A DNA stretch of 10,256 bases from CAZYBG01 sp964645155 (GCA_964645155.1 CAZYBG010000104.1:1-10256); one strand, 5' to 3'. Shown: positions 1 to 6,936, counted from the stretch's first letter. The notes: generated by a model from the sequence alone, not told the origin. Translations and numbers: made by a program.

Positions 1-4
1 ATGC

Positions 5-81
5 GCGGTTGTAGCTCAGTCGGTTAGAGTACCGGCCTGTCACGCCGGGGGTCGCGGGTTCGAGCCCCGTCAACCGCGCCA
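5..81 (+). tRNA. tRNA-Asp (anticodon GTC)
   Basis: A full cloverleaf folds by eye. The acceptor stem pairs 5-11 with 71-77. The D-arm is 14-30, with GG in its loop. The anticodon stem is 32-36 with 44-48, and its loop CTGTCAC places anticodon GTC at 39-41. The variable loop is 49-53 and the T-arm 54-70 carries the loop TTCGAGC. The discriminator base is G78, as expected for tRNA-Asp, and CCA is encoded at 79-81. Two G-T wobbles (14/30 and 54/70) are the only imperfections. It decodes Asp GAC/GAU codons. The next gene starts 125 bp downstream, and I see no clear terminator in that gap. Confidence 0.97.
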
Positions 82-206
82 CATCCGTCGCCTGCCAGCG
101 CTCGCCGATGCCCGCGCGCCGCATTTTCGCGCGCTTCGCCGCACTTTGGACATGATGCGGTGCGCATTCTCCGGCCGATCGCCCCGCCGACTCGCGAGCG
201 CCCGCC

Positions 207-1214
207 ATGACCCGCCCCGCCCCGCTCCAGCGGTCCCGACGCAGCCCGCGCCCGGCAGCCCGGCCGGCGCCGCAGCGCGTCACCCTCGTCGTCCCGGTCC
301 TGAACGAGCACGACGCCATCGCGCCCTTCCTCGCCCGCGTGACCGAGGCACTGCGCGATCCCGGACCCGGGATCGACTGGGAGATCCTGTTCGTCAACGA
401 CGGCAGCACCGACGCCACCGAGTTCGCGATCCGCAGCGCGATGCTCGACAGCCCGCGGATCCGGCTGATCAACCTGTCGCGCAACTTCGGCAAGGAGGCG
501 GCGCTGTCGGCGGGGCTCGAGCATGCGGCCGGCGACGCGGTGATCCCGATCGACGTCGACCTGCAGGACCCGCCCGAACTGATCCCCGAGATGATCGCGC
601 TCTGGCGGCGTGGCGCACGGGTGGTCAACGCCCGCCGCGCCGACCGCAGCGAGGACGGCTGGCTGAAGCGCACCACGGCGGCCTGGTTCTACCGGGCCTT
701 CAGCGCGATGGCCGACCACCCGATCGCCCGCGATGTCGGCGACTTCCGCCTGTTCGACCGCCAGGTGGTCGACATCCTGCGCACCCTGGGCGAGCGCGCG
801 CGCTTCAACAAGGGCCTGTTCGGCTGGGTCGGCTTCGAGACCGCCGAGGTGACCTATGCCCGGCCGGCGCGGGCCACCGGCCGCAGCGCGTGGAGCTACT
901 GGCGGCTCTGGAACTTCGCGCTCGACGGCATCTTCGCCGCCTCGACCTCGCCGCTGCGGATCTGGACCTATGTCGGCGCGGTCATGGCGCTGCTGTCGTT
1001 CTGCTACTCGGCCTTCATCCTGCTCAACACGCTGCTCATGGGGGCGACCACCCCCGGCTATGCCTCGACCGTGATCCTGATCCTCACCTTCGGGGGCCTC
1101 AACCTGATCGCGCTCGGGATCATCGGCGAATATGTCGGGCGGATCTATACCGAGGTCCGCCAGCGGCCGCTCTACGTCGTGCGCTCGCGCCACAACTGCG
1201 ACAAGCGGGACTGA
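207..1214 (+). CDS. Polyprenol-phosphate glycosyltransferase, family GT2 (GtrB/DPM1 type)
   Basis: This 335-residue protein has a cytoplasmic GT-A domain at about 24-235. It begins with VTLVVPVLNE (25-34), followed by the nucleotide-binding VNDGSTD (63-69) and the metal/donor motif IDVDLQDPP (115-123, with D116, D118 and D121). A conserved acceptor-side stretch RFNKGLFGW lies at 199-207. Two C-terminal membrane segments at about 252-277 and 287-309 give the usual GtrB/ArnC-like architecture. Family members transfer a sugar from a nucleotide donor to undecaprenyl phosphate on the inner membrane face. The sugar cannot be read from the sequence. The only in-frame ATG is at 207, because an upstream ATG at 108 meets a stop at 153. 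The first 23 residues are an Arg/Pro-rich extension without a clear Shine-Dalgarno. The gene ends 2 bp before the methyltransferase start, so the two are almost certainly co-transcribed and translationally coupled. Confidence 0.9.
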   Translation: MTRPAPLQRSRRSPRPAARPAPQRVTLVVPVLNEHDAIAPFLARVTEALRDPGPGIDWEILFVNDGSTDATEFAIRSAMLDSPRIRLINLSRNFGKEAALSAGLEHAAGDAVIPIDVDLQDPPELIPEMIALWRRGARVVNARRADRSEDGWLKRTTAAWFYRAFSAMADHPIARDVGDFRLFDRQVVDILRTLGERARFNKGLFGWVGFETAEVTYARPARATGRSAWSYWRLWNFALDGIFAASTSPLRIWTYVGAVMALLSFCYSAFILLNTLLMGATTPGYASTVILILTFGGLNLIALGIIGEYVGRIYTEVRQRPLYVVRSRHNCDKRD

Positions 1215-1216
1215 GC

Positions 1217-1945
1217 ATGGACCGGGCCGTCTATGTGCGGATGGACGAGATCGAGGCGACCCACTGGTGGTTCGCCGGCCGCCGCGAGATCCTGCGCACG
1301 GTGATCGACCGCCTGATCCCGCTGCCGGCCCGCCCGCGCATCCTCGAGGCCGGCTGCGGGACGGGCGGCAACCTCGCCATGCTGATGTCCTTCGGCAGGC
1401 TCGACGCCTTCGAATACGACGAGGACGCGCGCCGCATCGCCGAGGCCAAGGCGGCGATCTCGGTGCCGTTCGGCGCGCTGCCCGATGCGCTGCCCCATCC
1501 CGGCCGAAGCTACGACCTGATCGGTCTCTTCGACGTGCTCGAGCATATCGAGCGTGATGCCGACGCGCTGGCCGCGCTGGCCGCGCGGCTCGACGCGGGC
1601 GGGCGGATCCTCGTCACGGTCCCGGCCTTTCCCTGGCTCTGGTCGAAGCACGACGCGCGGCACCACCACTTCCGCCGCTACACCCGCGCCTCGCTCGGCC
1701 GCGCCGCCGCGGCCGCAGGCCTCGTGGTCGAGCGCAGCTTCTACTTCAACACGCTCCTGTTCCCCGTCGCGGTGGCGATGCGCTGGGTGAAGGCCCTGAC
1801 GCGGAGCGATGCGCCCGACGACAGCCTGCCCGCCCCGCGGGTCAACCAGGCGCTGTTCCACGCGTTCCGCGCCGAGCGGCACCTGGTCGGGCGCCTCGCG
1901 ATGCCGGTCGGGCTGTCGCTCTGCGCCGTGCTGAAGCGGGGCTGA
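1217..1945 (+). CDS. Class I SAM-dependent methyltransferase
   Basis: The 242-residue protein has a Rossmann methyltransferase fold. The SAM-binding motif I is ILEAGCGTGGN (42-52), an acidic residue follows the second strand (FEYDED, about 65-70), and the motif YDLIGLFDVLEHIE lies at 99-112. N-terminal to the fold is HWWFAGRREIL (16-26), a feature I associate with methyltransferases found near glycosyltransferases. HDARHHHFRRYT (145-156) matches the His/Arg-rich substrate-side loop of the same group. The acceptor is unknown; a sugar, a lipid-linked glycan or a small envelope molecule are all possible. The start ATG lies 2 bp after the stop of the GT2 gene and the gene ends 7 bp before the GT-C-like gene, so it is the middle gene of a three-gene operon. 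The same frame is open far upstream, but that part is only a shadow of the GT2 gene. Confidence 0.88.
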   Translation: MDRAVYVRMDEIEATHWWFAGRREILRTVIDRLIPLPARPRILEAGCGTGGNLAMLMSFGRLDAFEYDEDARRIAEAKAAISVPFGALPDALPHPGRSYDLIGLFDVLEHIERDADALAALAARLDAGGRILVTVPAFPWLWSKHDARHHHFRRYTRASLGRAAAAAGLVVERSFYFNTLLFPVAVAMRWVKALTRSDAPDDSLPAPRVNQALFHAFRAERHLVGRLAMPVGLSLCAVLKRG

Positions 1946-1952
1946 CGCCGCG

Positions 1953-3488
1953 ATGGCGATGCGGGATGCCGCCCATGGCGTGGCCGCCCCACCGCGCCGG
2001 ACGATCGCCGCGGGCGGCGTTCCGGCGGCCGGGCTCTTCATCGCAGCGACCGCCGCCGTGCTGTTCCTCGCGTTTTTCTGGGGCCGTCAGGTCGGCCCCG
2101 ACATCGCCTGGTATCTGATCGCCACACGCCAATGGCTTGCCGGGGCGCAGCTCTATGTCGACCTCGTCGAGGTCAATCCGCCGCTCAACTTCTACCTGAC
2201 GGTGCCGCCGGTCCTCCTCGCCGATGCGGCGGGCATGACGCTGCCGAACGCCCAGTTCGTCGTCGTGGCCCTCCTGCTCGGCCTGTCGCTGGCATGGAGC
2301 GCGCGGATCCTGGCCGGGGCGGCCTGGATCAGCCCCGGGCGGCAGAACGGGTTCCTCGCCGGCGTGGCGCTTGCCCTCGTCATCCCGGCGCTCGGCGAGA
2401 TCGGCCAGCGCGAGCACCTGATGCTCCTCCTCGTGACACCCTGGCTGATCGGCGAGCTCGTCGCCGACGGCGGGCGCGGCCCGCGGTCGGTTCCCCGTGC
2501 GGCGGTCGCGGCGATCGGCATCTGCATCAAGCCGTTCTTCCTCGTCTATCCGGTCGCGGTCACGCTCTGGCACATGTACCGCTCGTGGTCGTTCAGGCCG
2601 ATCCTCGCCCCCGGCAACATCGCGATGGTGGCGGTGGGCGCCGCCTATCTCGGCCTCGTCGCGGCCCGCCATCCCGAATACCTGCGCGACATCGTGCCCC
2701 TGGCCGTCGCCGTCTATGGCGACTACCGCCTGCCGCCGGCCGTGGTCCTCGGGTCGATGCAACCCCTGGCCATCGCCTGCTTCGCGGCGATCGGCATGAT
2801 CGCCTTCGCGCTTCGAGCGGTTCCGCCGCGCATGGGCTTCTGGTGGCTCCTCGTCGCGGCCGCCATCGCGGCCTACCTCGTGCAGGCGGCGGGATTCCCC
2901 TACCATGCCGTCCCGATCTTCGCGTTCGTCGTCATGGGATATGCCTGGATGCTGGCGATGGCCTGGCCCGGGCCGAGGCCAGGCGCGCTGGCCGCCGCCG
3001 GACTGATCGCGACGCTGCCGTCGTTCGTCGTGACCGGGCCCTACCGCTACGACGTGACCCGGACGCTCGCCGCGGCGGTGACCGCGCATGCCCCCTCGCC
3101 GCGGCTTGCGGTGCTGTCCACGGTGCTCCTGATCGGTCCACCGACGGCGATCGAGGCGGATGCCGAATGGGTCGGCCGCTATCCGGCGCTGTGGCTCGTG
3201 CCCGGCGCCGTGAACGGCCTCGCCCGCGCCGACTGCGCCATCGAGGCCGCGCGCTGCGCAAAGCTGGCCGCGATCCGCGACCGGACCCGGCGCGACATTG
3301 TCACCGACCTTGTGGACGGCCGGCCGGATGTCATCGTCCTCGACACCTTCTATGCCTTGATTGATGCCCCCGGCTTCACCTGGGACGGGTTCCTCGCCGG
3401 GGATCCGCGCTATCCCGCGCTGCGCGCGTCCTACCGCCAGGTCGACGATCTCGGCGGCCTCGTGATCCTGGCGCGCACCGGCTCCTGA
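1953..3488 (+). CDS. Polytopic membrane protein, probable GT-C-fold glycosyltransferase
   Basis: The 511-residue protein has a short Arg-containing N-terminus and about ten hydrophobic segments. The clearest are near 25-43, 101-118, 134-148, 155-170, 185-207, 222-237, 268-289, 296-313, 318-337 and 344-362. A soluble C-terminal part follows (about 370-511). The first external loop contains GPDIAWYLIATRQWLAGAQL (48-67) and then EVNPPLNFYL (73-82). An acidic residue here (D50) followed by a downstream NPP motif is typical of GT-C enzymes that use polyprenyl-phosphate sugars. In that reading it takes the sugar loaded by the GT2 enzyme and moves it to a periplasmic or lipid acceptor. The family call rests on topology, loop pattern and context rather than a clear whole-length match, and a dedicated polymerase or uncharacterised membrane protein remains possible. 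It ends 4 bp before the stop of the convergent dipeptidase gene. Confidence 0.72.
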   Translation: MAMRDAAHGVAAPPRRTIAAGGVPAAGLFIAATAAVLFLAFFWGRQVGPDIAWYLIATRQWLAGAQLYVDLVEVNPPLNFYLTVPPVLLADAAGMTLPNAQFVVVALLLGLSLAWSARILAGAAWISPGRQNGFLAGVALALVIPALGEIGQREHLMLLLVTPWLIGELVADGGRGPRSVPRAAVAAIGICIKPFFLVYPVAVTLWHMYRSWSFRPILAPGNIAMVAVGAAYLGLVAARHPEYLRDIVPLAVAVYGDYRLPPAVVLGSMQPLAIACFAAIGMIAFALRAVPPRMGFWWLLVAAAIAAYLVQAAGFPYHAVPIFAFVVMGYAWMLAMAWPGPRPGALAAAGLIATLPSFVVTGPYRYDVTRTLAAAVTAHAPSPRLAVLSTVLLIGPPTAIEADAEWVGRYPALWLVPGAVNGLARADCAIEAARCAKLAAIRDRTRRDIVTDLVDGRPDVIVLDTFYALIDAPGFTWDGFLAGDPRYPALRASYRQVDDLGGLVILARTGS

Positions 3489-3492
3489 TGCC

Positions 3493-4863
3493 TCACCCCG
3501 CCAGCGCGGCGAGGACGCGCGCCCAGCTGCGGATCCCCTTGTGGAACGACCGCAGGTCGTACTTCTCGTTCGGCGAGTGGATCAGGTCGTCGTCCTTGCC
3601 GAAGCCGATCAGCAGGGCGTCCATGCCGAGGATCGTCTTGAAGTAGCCCGCGATCGGGATCGAGCCGCCGGCGCCGATGAAGGCGGCCTCGTTCGGCCAT
3701 TCGGCCGAAAGCGCCCGGCGCGCCTGCCCGAAGGCCGGGTCGGCGGTGGCCATCACGCTGGCCGGCGCGGCGCCGTGGTCGGCGAAGCTGACCGTGCAGT
3801 CGGCCGGAATCATGCCGCGCACCATCGCCCGGAAGCGCTCGCGGATCGCAATCGGGTCCTGGCGGCCGACCAGGCGGAAGCTGATCTTGGCTGTCGCCTT
3901 CGCGGGCAGTACGGTCTTGAAGCCCTCGCCGGCATAGCCGCCGGCGATGCCGTTGACCTCGCAGGTCGGCCGCGCCCAGATCATCTCGAGCACGCTGCGC
4001 CCCGCCTCGCCCGCCGGCACCGAAAGGCCGGCACCGGCCAGGAAGCCCTCGGGATCGAAGCCGAGCGACTGCCACTGGTTGCGCAGCTCGGCCGAGAGCT
4101 CCTCGACCCCGTCGTAGAAGCCGGGCACCGTCACCCGGCCCCGGTCGTCGTGCAGGCTTGCGATGATCCGCGCCAGCACGCGGATCGGGTTGATCGCCGC
4201 GCCGCCGTAATGGCCGGAATGAAGGTCCATCGCCGGGCCGGAGACGATGATCTCCTCGCCCAGAAGGCCGCGCAGCATGGTGGTGATCGCCGGCGTATCG
4301 TGGTCGAAGAGCCCGGTGTCGCAGATCAGTGCCAGGTCGGCCTTGAGCTCGGCCGCATGCGCCTCGAGGAACGGGACGAGCGACGGCGATCCCGACTCCT
4401 CCTCGCCCTCGAAGAACATCGTGATCCGGGCGGGGAGGGTGCCGTGCACCGCCTTCCAGGCTCGGCAGGCCTCGACGAAGGTCATGAGCTGGCCCTTGTC
4501 GTCGGCGCTGCCGCGGCCGCGGATCACCGTGCCCTTCGGCGTCTCCTCGAGCGCCGGCTCGAACGGCGGGCGGTGCCAGAGCGCGAGCGGATCGACCGGC
4601 TGCACGTCGTAATGGCCGTAGAACAGCAGATGCCGGCCCTCGCCGCCATGGCCGACGACCATCGGGTGCCCGGCGGTCGGCCGGGCGGCGGCGTCGAAGC
4701 CGAGGCCGCGCAGGTCGGCCGCCAGCCACTCCGCCGCCCGCAGACAGTCGGCGGCATAGGCGGGATCGGTCGAGATCGAGGGGATGCGCAGCAGCTGCAG
4801 CAGCCGCTCGGTGGCCGAGGGCAGGTCGGCGTCGATGCGGGCGAGGACGGGGTCGAGGCTCAT
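3493..4863 (-). CDS. M20-family metallopeptidase (dipeptidase/carnosinase-like)
   Basis: The 456-residue protein is a di-zinc M20 hydrolase of normal length for the dipeptidase branch. All expected metal and catalytic residues are visible: H84 in LFYGHYDVQP, D86 as the usual assistant residue, bridging D121 in GRGSADDKG, E155 (general base) and E156 (ligand) in EGEEESGS, D182 in LICDTGLF, and H429 in LIHSPNEKYD. A lid/dimerisation domain occupies roughly 200-370 and includes the DLHSGHYGG segment. It should cleave dipeptides or related N-acyl substrates in the cytoplasm, since no signal peptide is seen. Exact substrate preference cannot be deduced. The start ATG (4861-4863) has an AAGGA (complement of 4874-4878) 10 nt upstream. 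The gene is monocistronic within the window, convergent with the glycosylation operon and divergent from the DUF4189-like gene. Confidence 0.94.
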   Translation of the reverse strand: MSLDPVLARIDADLPSATERLLQLLRIPSISTDPAYAADCLRAAEWLAADLRGLGFDAAARPTAGHPMVVGHGGEGRHLLFYGHYDVQPVDPLALWHRPPFEPALEETPKGTVIRGRGSADDKGQLMTFVEACRAWKAVHGTLPARITMFFEGEEESGSPSLVPFLEAHAAELKADLALICDTGLFDHDTPAITTMLRGLLGEEIIVSGPAMDLHSGHYGGAAINPIRVLARIIASLHDDRGRVTVPGFYDGVEELSAELRNQWQSLGFDPEGFLAGAGLSVPAGEAGRSVLEMIWARPTCEVNGIAGGYAGEGFKTVLPAKATAKISFRLVGRQDPIAIRERFRAMVRGMIPADCTVSFADHGAAPASVMATADPAFGQARRALSAEWPNEAAFIGAGGSIPIAGYFKTILGMDALLIGFGKDDDLIHSPNEKYDLRSFHKGIRSWARVLAALAG

Positions 4864-4895
4864 CGCGGGAAGGTCCTTCGGCGGTTGCGGGGCGG

Positions 4896-4924
4896 ACCCT
4901 AGGCGCCCCGGGCAGGGCGGTCCA
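4896..4924 (-). promoter_or_regulatory. Candidate sigma-70 promoter for the M20 dipeptidase gene
   Basis: Read on the minus strand, TGGACC (complement of 4919-4924) is separated by 17 nt from TAGGGT (complement of 4896-4901). The -35 box matches TTGACA at 4 of 6 positions. The -10 box keeps the important T, A and final T. Transcription would start near 4889, giving a leader of about 25 nt that carries the AAGGA site. This is pattern matching in GC-rich DNA and is only moderately specific. Confidence 0.38.
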
Positions 4925-4937
4925 GCCCCGCCGGCAA

Positions 4938-4957
4938 GCCGGGTTCAAATCCCCGGC
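4938..4957 (+). repeat. tRNA T-arm-like hairpin outside any tRNA gene
   Basis: A perfect 6-bp stem (GCCGGG at 4938-4943 with CCCGGC at 4952-4957) closes the 8-nt loop TTCAAATC. The core GGTTCAAATCC at 4942-4952 is identical to a canonical tRNA T-loop/B-box. The loop has one extra base compared with a true T-arm, and no D-arm or anticodon arm can be found upstream. It is therefore not a functional tRNA. It could be a tRNA-gene relic or attachment-site scar, or a chance GC-rich hairpin between two divergent genes. Confidence 0.5.
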
Positions 4958-4963
4958 GGCGCG

Positions 4964-4969
4964 TATTAG
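4964..4969 (+). promoter_or_regulatory. Candidate -10 element for the DUF4189-like gene
   Basis: TATTAG is the only AT-rich hexamer in the 4864-5008 gap on this strand and keeps the leading TAT of a sigma-70 -10 box. No good -35 lies 16-18 nt upstream; that position falls inside the T-arm-like hairpin. A start near 4976 would give a leader of about 33 nt that includes the GGAGGG site at 4998. It would also leave almost no leader for the alternative GTG at 4982. Confidence 0.3.
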
Positions 4970-4997
4970 GGTCGCGCAACGGTGGTCGGGCGGAAGC

Positions 4998-5003
4998 GGA
5001 GGG
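4998..5003 (+). promoter_or_regulatory. Shine-Dalgarno that fixes the start of the DUF4189-like gene
   Basis: GGAGGG lies 5 nt upstream of GTG 5009-5011. It is one of the best ribosome binding sites in the window. Its position favours GTG 5009 over the upstream in-frame GTG 4982, which has no comparable site, and over the downstream ATG 5024, which would remove the charged n-region of the signal peptide. Confidence 0.7.
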
Positions 5004-5008
5004 CGGCG

Positions 5009-5602
5009 GTGCGCGGCAGGTCGATGGCGGTTCTTCTGGTCTGGGCGGTCTCGGCCCCGGCGATGGCGCAGCAGGTCTTTGACGGCGCGACGGCGCGGCA
5101 GATGGCGTTCAACGCCGGCCGCGCCGAACTTGTCGTGCGGCCGCACCCCTCGATGAGCGCGGCCGAGGCCGGCGCCTTCGACGAGGTGGCCGACACGCTG
5201 GTCCGCCAGATACCCTATTACGGCGCGATCGCGATCTCGCCCGACGAGGGCGTCAACGCGGCCGCCACGATCGCGGCCGGCAACTTCCATTCCTTCGACG
5301 CCGCCGCCGCGGCCGTGCTGGCCGAGTGCGACGCCAAGCGCCGCGCCGGCAGCCAGCCCTGTGCCGTGGTGGCCGAGGTCCGGCCCCAGGGCTGGGAGGC
5401 GCGCGCGCTCCAGCTGAGCCAGGGCGCGACGGCCGCGCTCCGCGGCGACTACCGCCGCGGCGGCGGCGAGAAGGCGCTGGCGATCTCGCCCGCATCGGGG
5501 GGCTTCGGCGTTGGCAAGGGGGCCGGCGCCGGCGCCTCGGCGCTGGCCGCCTGCAACGCGGCGGGCGGGCGCGGCGACTGCAGCGTGGTCGTCGCCGACT
5601 GA
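5009..5602 (+). CDS. Secreted DUF4189-like protein encoded beside hemA
   Basis: From GTG 5009 this is a 197-residue protein. Residues 1-20 form a signal peptide (RGR n-region, hydrophobic LLVWAVSAPAMA, cleavage expected after AMA before QQ), so it is probably periplasmic. The mature part contains two related units. Unit one has YGAIAISPDEG (71-81) and the cysteine pair C107/C118. Unit two has KALAISPASGG (155-165) and the pair C182/C191. Each unit ends in a strand-like xVV segment (AVVAEV, SVVVAD). This Gly-Ala-Ile-Ala/Ser...Cys...Cys-x-Val-Val layout resembles DUF4189 domains. Similar proteins occur next to hemA in Rhodobacterales and, as I recall, some carry the misleading database name '5-aminolevulic acid synthase'. 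There is no PLP-enzyme motif here, so that name should not be transferred. The function is unknown. hemA follows after 101 bp on the same strand. Confidence 0.82.
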   Translation: MRGRSMAVLLVWAVSAPAMAQQVFDGATARQMAFNAGRAELVVRPHPSMSAAEAGAFDEVADTLVRQIPYYGAIAISPDEGVNAAATIAAGNFHSFDAAAAAVLAECDAKRRAGSQPCAVVAEVRPQGWEARALQLSQGATAALRGDYRRGGGEKALAISPASGGFGVGKGAGAGASALAACNAAGGRGDCSVVVAD

Positions 5603-5617
5603 CCGCGGCGCGCCGGG

Positions 5618-5631
5618 TTGATCTTGCGCAA
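5618..5631 (+). promoter_or_regulatory. FNR/FixK-like operator candidate upstream of hemA
   Basis: TTGATCTTGCGCAA has the shape TTGAT-N4-CGCAA. It matches the FNR-family consensus TTGAT-N4-ATCAA at 8 of 10 defined positions, and the FixK-type pattern TTGA-N6-GCAA exactly. It lies 73 bp upstream of the hemA GTG, in the only non-coding gap before that gene. hemA of Rhodobacter is known to be under FnrL control, so the site is biologically plausible. No strong -10 box could be assigned; a weak TACCTA at 5672-5677 would put the site centre near -60. Confidence 0.5.
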
Positions 5632-5688
5632 GGCGACGATCTGTCCCCTGTGCCTTTGTGGCCCGCGGCCCTACCTAGCCGACAAGCC

Positions 5689-5693
5689 AGGAG
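5689..5693 (+). promoter_or_regulatory. Shine-Dalgarno of hemA
   Basis: AGGAG lies 10 nt upstream of GTG 5704. It selects this GTG as the hemA start although the reading frame stays open well upstream. The resulting N-terminus aligns with that of Rhodobacter HemA, with about three extra residues. Confidence 0.75.
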
Positions 5694-5703
5694 AACCGGA
5701 TCC

Positions 5704-6936
5704 GTGACTGCAAACCGCTACGACGCCGATCTCGACACCGCCCTCGCGCGGCTGCACGACGAGGGGCGCTACCGCGTCTTCACCGACATCGTCCGCAGGC
5801 AGGGCGCCTTCCCGCGCGCGACCTGGCGCCGCGGCGACGGGTCCGAGCGCGCGATCACCGTCTGGTGCGGCAACGACTATCTCGGGATGGGGCAGCACCC
5901 GGCGGTGCTGGCCGCGATGCACGAGGCGCTGGACGCGACCGGCGCCGGCTCGGGCGGCACGCGCAACATCAGCGGCACGACGCTCTACCACAAGGCGCTC
6001 GAGGCGGAGCTTGCCGACCTGCACCGCAAGGAGGCGGCGCTGGTCTTCACCTCGGCCTACATCGCCAACGACGCGACGCTCTCCACCCTGCCGAAGCTGT
6101 TCCCCGGCCTCATCATCTATTCCGACGCGCTGAACCACGCCTCGATGATCGAGGGCGTGCGCCGCAACGGCGGCGCGAAGCGGATCTTCCGGCACAACGA
6201 TATCAGCCACTTGCGCGAACTTCTTCAGGTCGACGACCCGGCCGCGCCGAAGCTCGTCGCCTTCGAGAGCGTCTATTCGATGGACGGCGATTTCGGGCGG
6301 ATCGCCGAGATCGTCGATCTGGCGCAGGAGTTCGGCGCGCTGACCTATCTCGACGAGGTCCATGCCGTGGGGATGTACGGGCCGCGGGGCGGCGGGGTGG
6401 CCGAGAAGCTGGGCCTGATGGGCAGGATCGACATCGTCAACGGCACCCTCGGCAAGGCCTTCGGCGTGATGGGCGGCTACATCGCGGCCGGCGCGAAAAT
6501 GATCGACGCGGTAAGATCCTACGCGCCGGGCTTCATCTTCACCACCTCGATCCCGCCGGTGGTGGCGGCCGGTGCGGCGGCCTCGGTCCGGCACCTGAAG
6601 GGCGACCGGGCGCGGCGCGCGGCGCACCAGACCGGCGCGGCCGTGCTGAAGACGCGGCTGAAGGCGCTCGGCCTGCCGATCCTCGACCATGGCAGCCACA
6701 TCGTTCCGCTGATGGTGGGCGATGCGCGCCACGCCAAGATGATGTCGGACTGGCTGCTCGAGGATTTCGGCATCTACGTCCAGCCGATCAACTTCCCCAC
6801 CGTGCCGCGCGGCACCGAGCGGCTGCGCTTCACCCCGTCGCCGCTGCACGACGCGGCGATGACCGACCACCTCGTCGGGGCGCTCGACGCGCTCTGGTCA
6901 AGATGTGCGCTGAATCGCGCCGAGCTTGCAGGCTGA
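5704..6936 (+). CDS. hemA: 5-aminolevulinate synthase (C4/Shemin pathway)
   Basis: HemA condenses glycine with succinyl-CoA to give 5-aminolevulinate, CO2 and CoA, the first committed step of heme and bacteriochlorophyll synthesis in alphaproteobacteria. The 410-residue, PLP-dependent fold-type I enzyme shows VWCGNDYLGMG (53-63), the glycine-rich GAGSGGTRNISGT (80-92), NHASM (144-148, with PLP-stacking H145), YLDEVHAVGMYG (215-226, with D217 and H220) and the Schiff-base lysine K251 in NGTLGKAFG. The C-terminal VPRGTERLRFTPSP (367-380) is also typical. These residues sit about +3 relative to Rhodobacter capsulatus numbering (H142, D214, H217, K248), and length and sequence fit Rhodobacter HemA closely. 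The start is GTG 5704 behind AGGAG. An FNR/FixK-like box in the 101-bp upstream gap suggests oxygen-linked control from its own promoter. All catalytic residues are intact. Confidence 0.98.
   Translation: MTANRYDADLDTALARLHDEGRYRVFTDIVRRQGAFPRATWRRGDGSERAITVWCGNDYLGMGQHPAVLAAMHEALDATGAGSGGTRNISGTTLYHKALEAELADLHRKEAALVFTSAYIANDATLSTLPKLFPGLIIYSDALNHASMIEGVRRNGGAKRIFRHNDISHLRELLQVDDPAAPKLVAFESVYSMDGDFGRIAEIVDLAQEFGALTYLDEVHAVGMYGPRGGGVAEKLGLMGRIDIVNGTLGKAFGVMGGYIAAGAKMIDAVRSYAPGFIFTTSIPPVVAAGAAASVRHLKGDRARRAAHQTGAAVLKTRLKALGLPILDHGSHIVPLMVGDARHAKMMSDWLLEDFGIYVQPINFPTVPRGTERLRFTPSPLHDAAMTDHLVGALDALWSRCALNRAELAG

Noticed and set aside
113..133. CGCGCG repeat pair after tRNA-Asp as a terminator
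   Set aside because: The arms are simple alternating CG, the loop has a short T-run in the wrong place, and no T-tract follows. It is not distinguishable from compositional bias.
24..1193. Long minus-strand open frame (389 codons) opposite the GT2 gene
   Set aside because: It is Arg/Asp/Gly/His-rich with no recognisable domain and mirrors a well-supported GT2 gene. Long antisense frames are expected in DNA with this GC bias. The same applies to the minus-strand frames at 1172-2041, 1842-3089, 5671-6870, 6830-8329 and 8107-9459.
3541..4902. 453-codon plus-strand frame opposite the M20 dipeptidase
   Set aside because: The minus-strand frame has every M20 metal ligand in place. The plus-strand product has biased composition and no motif, so it is a shadow.
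4890..4965. A second, intact tRNA gene around the T-arm-like hairpin
   Set aside because: Only the T-loop consensus is present. There is no D-arm box, anticodon arm or matching acceptor stem, and the loop is one base too long.
4982..5008. Upstream GTG 4982 as start of the DUF4189-like gene
   Set aside because: It lacks a ribosome binding site and would lie only a few bases from the likely transcription start. GTG 5009 has GGAGGG at ideal spacing and gives a normal signal peptide.
5606..5615. 10-bp palindrome CGGCGCGCCG just after the DUF4189-like stop
   Set aside because: Pure G/C palindromes of this size are common in DNA this GC-rich. It is not followed by a T-run and has no loop to act as a terminator.
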